DNA of 14,400 nucleotides from Thermoplasmata archaeon (lineage in GTDB: Archaea; Thermoplasmatota; Thermoplasmata; GCA-020350865): positions 974,206 through 988,605 of the forward strand of contig CP070726.1 of NCBI GenBank assembly GCA_020350865.1, written 5' to 3'. Both the position numbers and the translations under genes were made by a program. The notes beneath the pieces are model-generated. The model had not been told where the DNA came from and did not search any database. It saw only the letters and a program-made list of their open reading frames with translations. Positions within the stretch are counted from its first letter, which is position 1, and the number at the start of each line of letters is the position of its first letter. This document shows positions 12,102 to 14,400 of the stretch, piece after piece.

Positions 12102-12665
12102 ATGACGGTATACAGCACCAAGAGGATCATGAAGGAGAGCATGCCCCTACTTACCGTTTGTGTGGCAGTTGGTATTGCAGGGGGACAGGTGCTCAGCCAG
12201 AATCAACAGGTACTCATCTCGTTTCCCATATTCCTGGTTATGTTCCCGGTTATCAACGCCCTAGGCGGTAATATCGGCAGTATAATGGGGGCGAGACTGT
12301 CGTCAGGACTGCATATGGGTACCATCTCCACAAAGAGCTTTGGAAAGGCTCTCCAAGAGAATATTTCAAGAACCCTGCTCCTCGGGATAATTTCTTATAC
12401 CTTTCTCACCATATTTATACTGTTGATATCCCCACTGCTCGGGATATTCATCGACTCAGATATTCTCTTGAAAACAGGGTACATCATGATAGCTACAGGG
12501 CTTATACTCACCTTCATAGTCATCCTCGTCGCCATCGTAGTTGCGAGGTTCTCTTATGAGAACGGATTTGATCCCGATAACACAGTCACACCCATAGTAA
12601 CCACGCTATGCGATATTTTGGGCATCATCATTCTCACAACAATGATAGGAGCGGTTGGCATATGA
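12102..12665 (+). CDS. MgtE/SLC41-type cation permease, half 2
   Basis: A 187-residue paralogue of the preceding gene. Its ATG follows the upstream TAG directly (TAGATG), so translation is probably coupled. It has about five membrane helices and the equivalent motifs FPVINALGGNIGSIMGARLS (about 47-66) and GFDPDNTVTPIVTTLCD (about 154-170). The GGN version of the first motif is closer to bacterial MgtE than the RGN of half 1, so the two halves are diverged and probably not interchangeable. The predicted function is Mg2+ or other divalent-cation transport in the cytoplasmic membrane, as a heterodimer with half 1. The 3' end overlaps the next gene by ATGA. Confidence 0.87.
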   Translation: MTVYSTKRIMKESMPLLTVCVAVGIAGGQVLSQNQQVLISFPIFLVMFPVINALGGNIGSIMGARLSSGLHMGTISTKSFGKALQENISRTLLLGIISYTFLTIFILLISPLLGIFIDSDILLKTGYIMIATGLILTFIVILVAIVVARFSYENGFDPDNTVTPIVTTLCDILGIIILTTMIGAVGI

Positions 12666-13336
12666 AAGCCCCAAGGAAAAAAGAGGAATTCGAGGAGATA
12701 GAATACGAGCCCACCAGTGTAAAGGAACTGCTCACCGAAATGAAGGACGTCTCTGAGCTGATAGTGGATCTGGCATATTCCGCCGTGCTGTTCGACAGCA
12801 AGGAGATAGGAGAAGAGGTTGCCTATCTCGAGTCTAAGATGGACACACTGAAATACCAGATACGTCTGGCGTCCATGCTAGCGGCAAGGAACGTGGAAGA
12901 GGCTGAGCAGCTTGCTGGCATTCTCCAGGTGGCGGGGGCGGCAGAGACCATAGCCAATGCGGCCGGTGATATGGTAAAGCTGTTGGATATAGATATCGAA
13001 TCAAGACCATTTATTCCATCCATCCTAAAAGATGCGGACGAGAAAATCAACACCACAGTCATTGCTTCCGGCTCCTCTTTGGATGGAAAGACCCTGGGGA
13101 AGTTGAGTTTGGAATCGGAAATCGGTGTGCGGGTGATTGCGGTGAAGCGCAATAAAAAATGGATTTACGACCCCGAGGAGAAGATGAAACTTAAGTGCGA
13201 TGACAGGCTCATCGTACGAGGTGTCGCAGACGGCTTCGACCTACTTAAGGGAGTCGCAATGGGGGAAATATCATGGGAGGCCATGGAGGCACAAAGGGAT
13301 CATGGTCAAGACAAGAAGATGGGGGTGAAGAAGTGA
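12662..13336 (+). CDS. PhoU/TrkA_C (RCK_C) domain protein, copy 1
   Basis: A 224-residue cytoplasmic protein of the COG3273 type. Residues about 15-115 are a helical PhoU-like domain (LLTEMKDVSELIVDLAYSAV), and residues about 130-205 form a TrkA_C/RCK_C ligand-binding domain (SSLDGKTLGKLSLES ... CDDRLIVRG). The start ATG overlaps the permease stop (ATGA), although the frame is open further upstream. Archaeal COG3273 genes commonly neighbour COG1824 permeases, so a role in gating or regulating the cation transporter is likely. RCK_C domains bind small ligands such as c-di-AMP or ions in other proteins, but the ligand here is unknown. The last 20 residues are charged (QRDHGQDKKMGVKK). The next gene is a clear paralogue. 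Confidence 0.85.
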   Translation: MKAPRKKEEFEEIEYEPTSVKELLTEMKDVSELIVDLAYSAVLFDSKEIGEEVAYLESKMDTLKYQIRLASMLAARNVEEAEQLAGILQVAGAAETIANAAGDMVKLLDIDIESRPFIPSILKDADEKINTTVIASGSSLDGKTLGKLSLESEIGVRVIAVKRNKKWIYDPEEKMKLKCDDRLIVRGVADGFDLLKGVAMGEISWEAMEAQRDHGQDKKMGVKK

Positions 13337-13911
13337 CAAAGGACATCGAGGCATTACTTCTTGAGCTCAAGGATACATCCGAGCTCATGATCGATTTGGC
13401 CTATTCCGCCCTGCTGTACGACAACGAGGAGATTGCAAAGGAGGTGCTCGTTTTAGAAGAGGTGGTGGACAAATTGAACTACAATATTCAGAGAAGCGCC
13501 TTCTTCGTTTCATTGGATGATAAAAATGTGGACAAGGCCATGGCCATGATAAGACTGGCCTATAGTATAGAAGCAATTGCCGATGCTGCAACAGAGATTG
13601 CCGATGTGGTGCTCAGGGATATTGAACCGCATCCCATCATCAAAATGAGTGTCATGGATTCCGATGTCATCATCACAAGAACACCTGTTTCGGGCAGATC
13701 TCCTCTCGTCAACAAAACCCTGGGTCAAAGCAGGCTCATGACCGAAACGGGGATGTGGGTCGCCGCCGTTAAGCGGGGTAAAACATGGATTTACGGCCCC
13801 GATGAAAATACAGGAATAAAGAAAGGGGATGTGCTTTTTGCGAGAGGTCCAAGGGAGGGTGAAGAGGAATTGCTCTCGCTCACACAAGGGAAGATAAATA
13901 AGAAAAAATAG
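13333..13911 (+). CDS. PhoU/TrkA_C (RCK_C) domain protein, copy 2
   Basis: A 192-residue paralogue of the previous gene. The GTG start at 13333 overlaps its stop as GTGA and has GGGGGTGA in front. An upstream ATG at 13273 in the same frame would give a Gly-rich extension lying wholly inside the previous gene, so it is not preferred. It has the PhoU-like helices (LLLELKDTSELMIDLAYSAL) followed by RCK_C (SPLVNKTLGQSRLM ... KKGDVLFARG). The two copies share the pattern ELKD/EMKD-xSEL-xxDLAYSA. With two permease halves and two sensor copies in the order A1 A2 B1 B2, each sensor may serve one half. This is inference. The gene ends 39 bases before the convergent thermosome gene. Confidence 0.85.
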   Translation: MTKDIEALLLELKDTSELMIDLAYSALLYDNEEIAKEVLVLEEVVDKLNYNIQRSAFFVSLDDKNVDKAMAMIRLAYSIEAIADAATEIADVVLRDIEPHPIIKMSVMDSDVIITRTPVSGRSPLVNKTLGQSRLMTETGMWVAAVKRGKTWIYGPDENTGIKKGDVLFARGPREGEEELLSLTQGKINKKK

Positions 13912-13919
13912 GAGGCTTT

Positions 13920-13951
13920 GAGGCTTCAATCGTATATATCATTCATGCCTC
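13920..13951. terminator. Imperfect hairpin between convergent genes
   Basis: GAGGCTTCAAT (13920-13930) and ATTCATGCCTC (13941-13951) pair at 9 of 11 positions around a 10-base loop. The element lies between the stop of the PhoU/RCK_C copy 2 and the stop of the thermosome gene, where it could end both transcripts. There is no T run beside it, so the call is weak. Confidence 0.3.
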
Positions 13952-14400
13952 TACATCATACCGGGCATGCCTCCCATGCCGCCCATTCCTCCTGGACCAC
14001 CCATGCCACCCGGAGGTAATGATGGCATTGCTGTGGCCTTTGCTGCGATCACATCGTCGATTCTCAGTATCATGGTGGCCACGTCCGTTGCCGAATCCAA
14101 GGCCTGGGTTTTTACCCTCAGCGGTTCCAGCACCCTCAGTTTCGTCATATCAGCGATCTTTCCTGTGAACACATTCAAACCGGAATTCTTGTTTTTCTTT
14201 TTACCGCCATGTGCACTTTTCAGGTCGATGAGTGTGTCTATACCGTCCAAACCGGCATTCTCGGCAAGTGCTCTCGGAATAATCTCCATGGCCTCTGCAA
14301 AGGCCTCAATGGCAAGCTGCTCCCTGCCGCCCACAGTGGATGCGAACCGCCTTAGATGAAGGGCCAGCTCGATTTCTGTGGCTCCACCACCAGGTACGAT
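13951..14400 (-). CDS. thsA-like: Thermosome subunit (group II chaperonin), C-terminal part
   Basis: The last 149 residues of a group II chaperonin; the gene continues beyond the window edge on its 5' side. [17 protein letters not shown] is the conserved block of the equatorial domain. [20 protein letters not shown], the [11 protein letters not shown] region, and [20 protein letters not shown] followed by ILRIDDVI are standard thermosome C-terminal sequence. The tail is Gly/Met-rich ([19 protein letters not shown]), the flexible extension that projects into the folding chamber. The product is an ATP-driven cytoplasmic protein-folding ring of two eight-fold stacks. Which paralogue (alpha, beta) it is cannot be told from this fragment, and the symbol is only a label. 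Confidence 0.95.
   Translation of the reverse strand: MVPGGGATEIELALHLRRFASTVGGREQLAIEAFAEAMEIIPRALAENAGLDGIDTLIDLKSAHGGKKKNKNSGLNVFTGKIADMTKLRVLEPLRVKTQALDSATDVATMILRIDDVIAAKATAMPSLPPGGMGGPGGMGGMGGMPGMM

Overview
The window reads as a euryarchaeal chromosome segment, most likely from an anaerobic, sulfur-handling archaeon. My best guess is Thermoplasmatota or Archaeoglobi-like, but the lineage cannot be fixed from one window. The evidence is a group II chaperonin (thermosome) with a GGM-rich tail, a Fap7-type kinase, a ferredoxin-dependent indolepyruvate oxidoreductase, split SLC41/MgtE permeases beside PhoU/RCK_C proteins (an archaeal gene pairing), TATA-type promoters and frequent GTG/TTG starts. 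Genes are densely packed with ATGA, TGATG or GTGA overlaps. No tRNA, rRNA, CRISPR array, transposase or phage gene was seen.

Layout. 1-169: hairpin-rich non-coding stretch. 170-2519 (minus): ABC exporter of unknown substrate, ATPase first, then a permease carrying an N-terminal zinc ribbon. 2745-8720 (plus): a nine-gene array of desulforedoxin, TusA, DsrE, a cysteine-desulfurase homologue, a Cys-rich rubredoxin-like protein, rubrerythrin, IorA, IorB and an Isf-like iron-sulfur flavoprotein. 8721-9245: a 525-base gap holding a strongly foldable element (8771-8933) and promoters. 9246-9770 (plus): Fap7/AK6-like kinase. 9771-10055: a second foldable element. 10056-11342 (minus): an exported one-heme c-type domain fused to a membrane domain with two H-x13-H heme motifs. 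11547-13911 (plus): two half-size MgtE/SLC41 permeases followed by two PhoU-RCK_C proteins. 13951-14400 (minus): C-terminal part of a thermosome subunit.

How the genes work together. TusA, DsrE and the desulfurase homologue each keep their sulfur-carrying cysteine, but the desulfurase has lost the lysine that holds PLP (Asn-Asp replaces His-Lys). The operon is therefore more likely to move sulfur from an inorganic or pre-formed persulfide source, or to act as a scaffold, than to take it from cysteine. The rubredoxin-type proteins and rubrerythrin suggest peroxide defence. IorA/IorB and the flavoprotein suggest ferredoxin-linked degradation of aromatic amino acids. The Mg2+ cluster looks like a heteromeric permease with a pair of cytoplasmic ligand-sensing partners.

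The items most worth a second look are the lysine-less desulfurase in a sulfur-carrier operon, the two unassigned foldable RNA candidates flanking the Fap7 gene, and the cytochrome c/b fusion.
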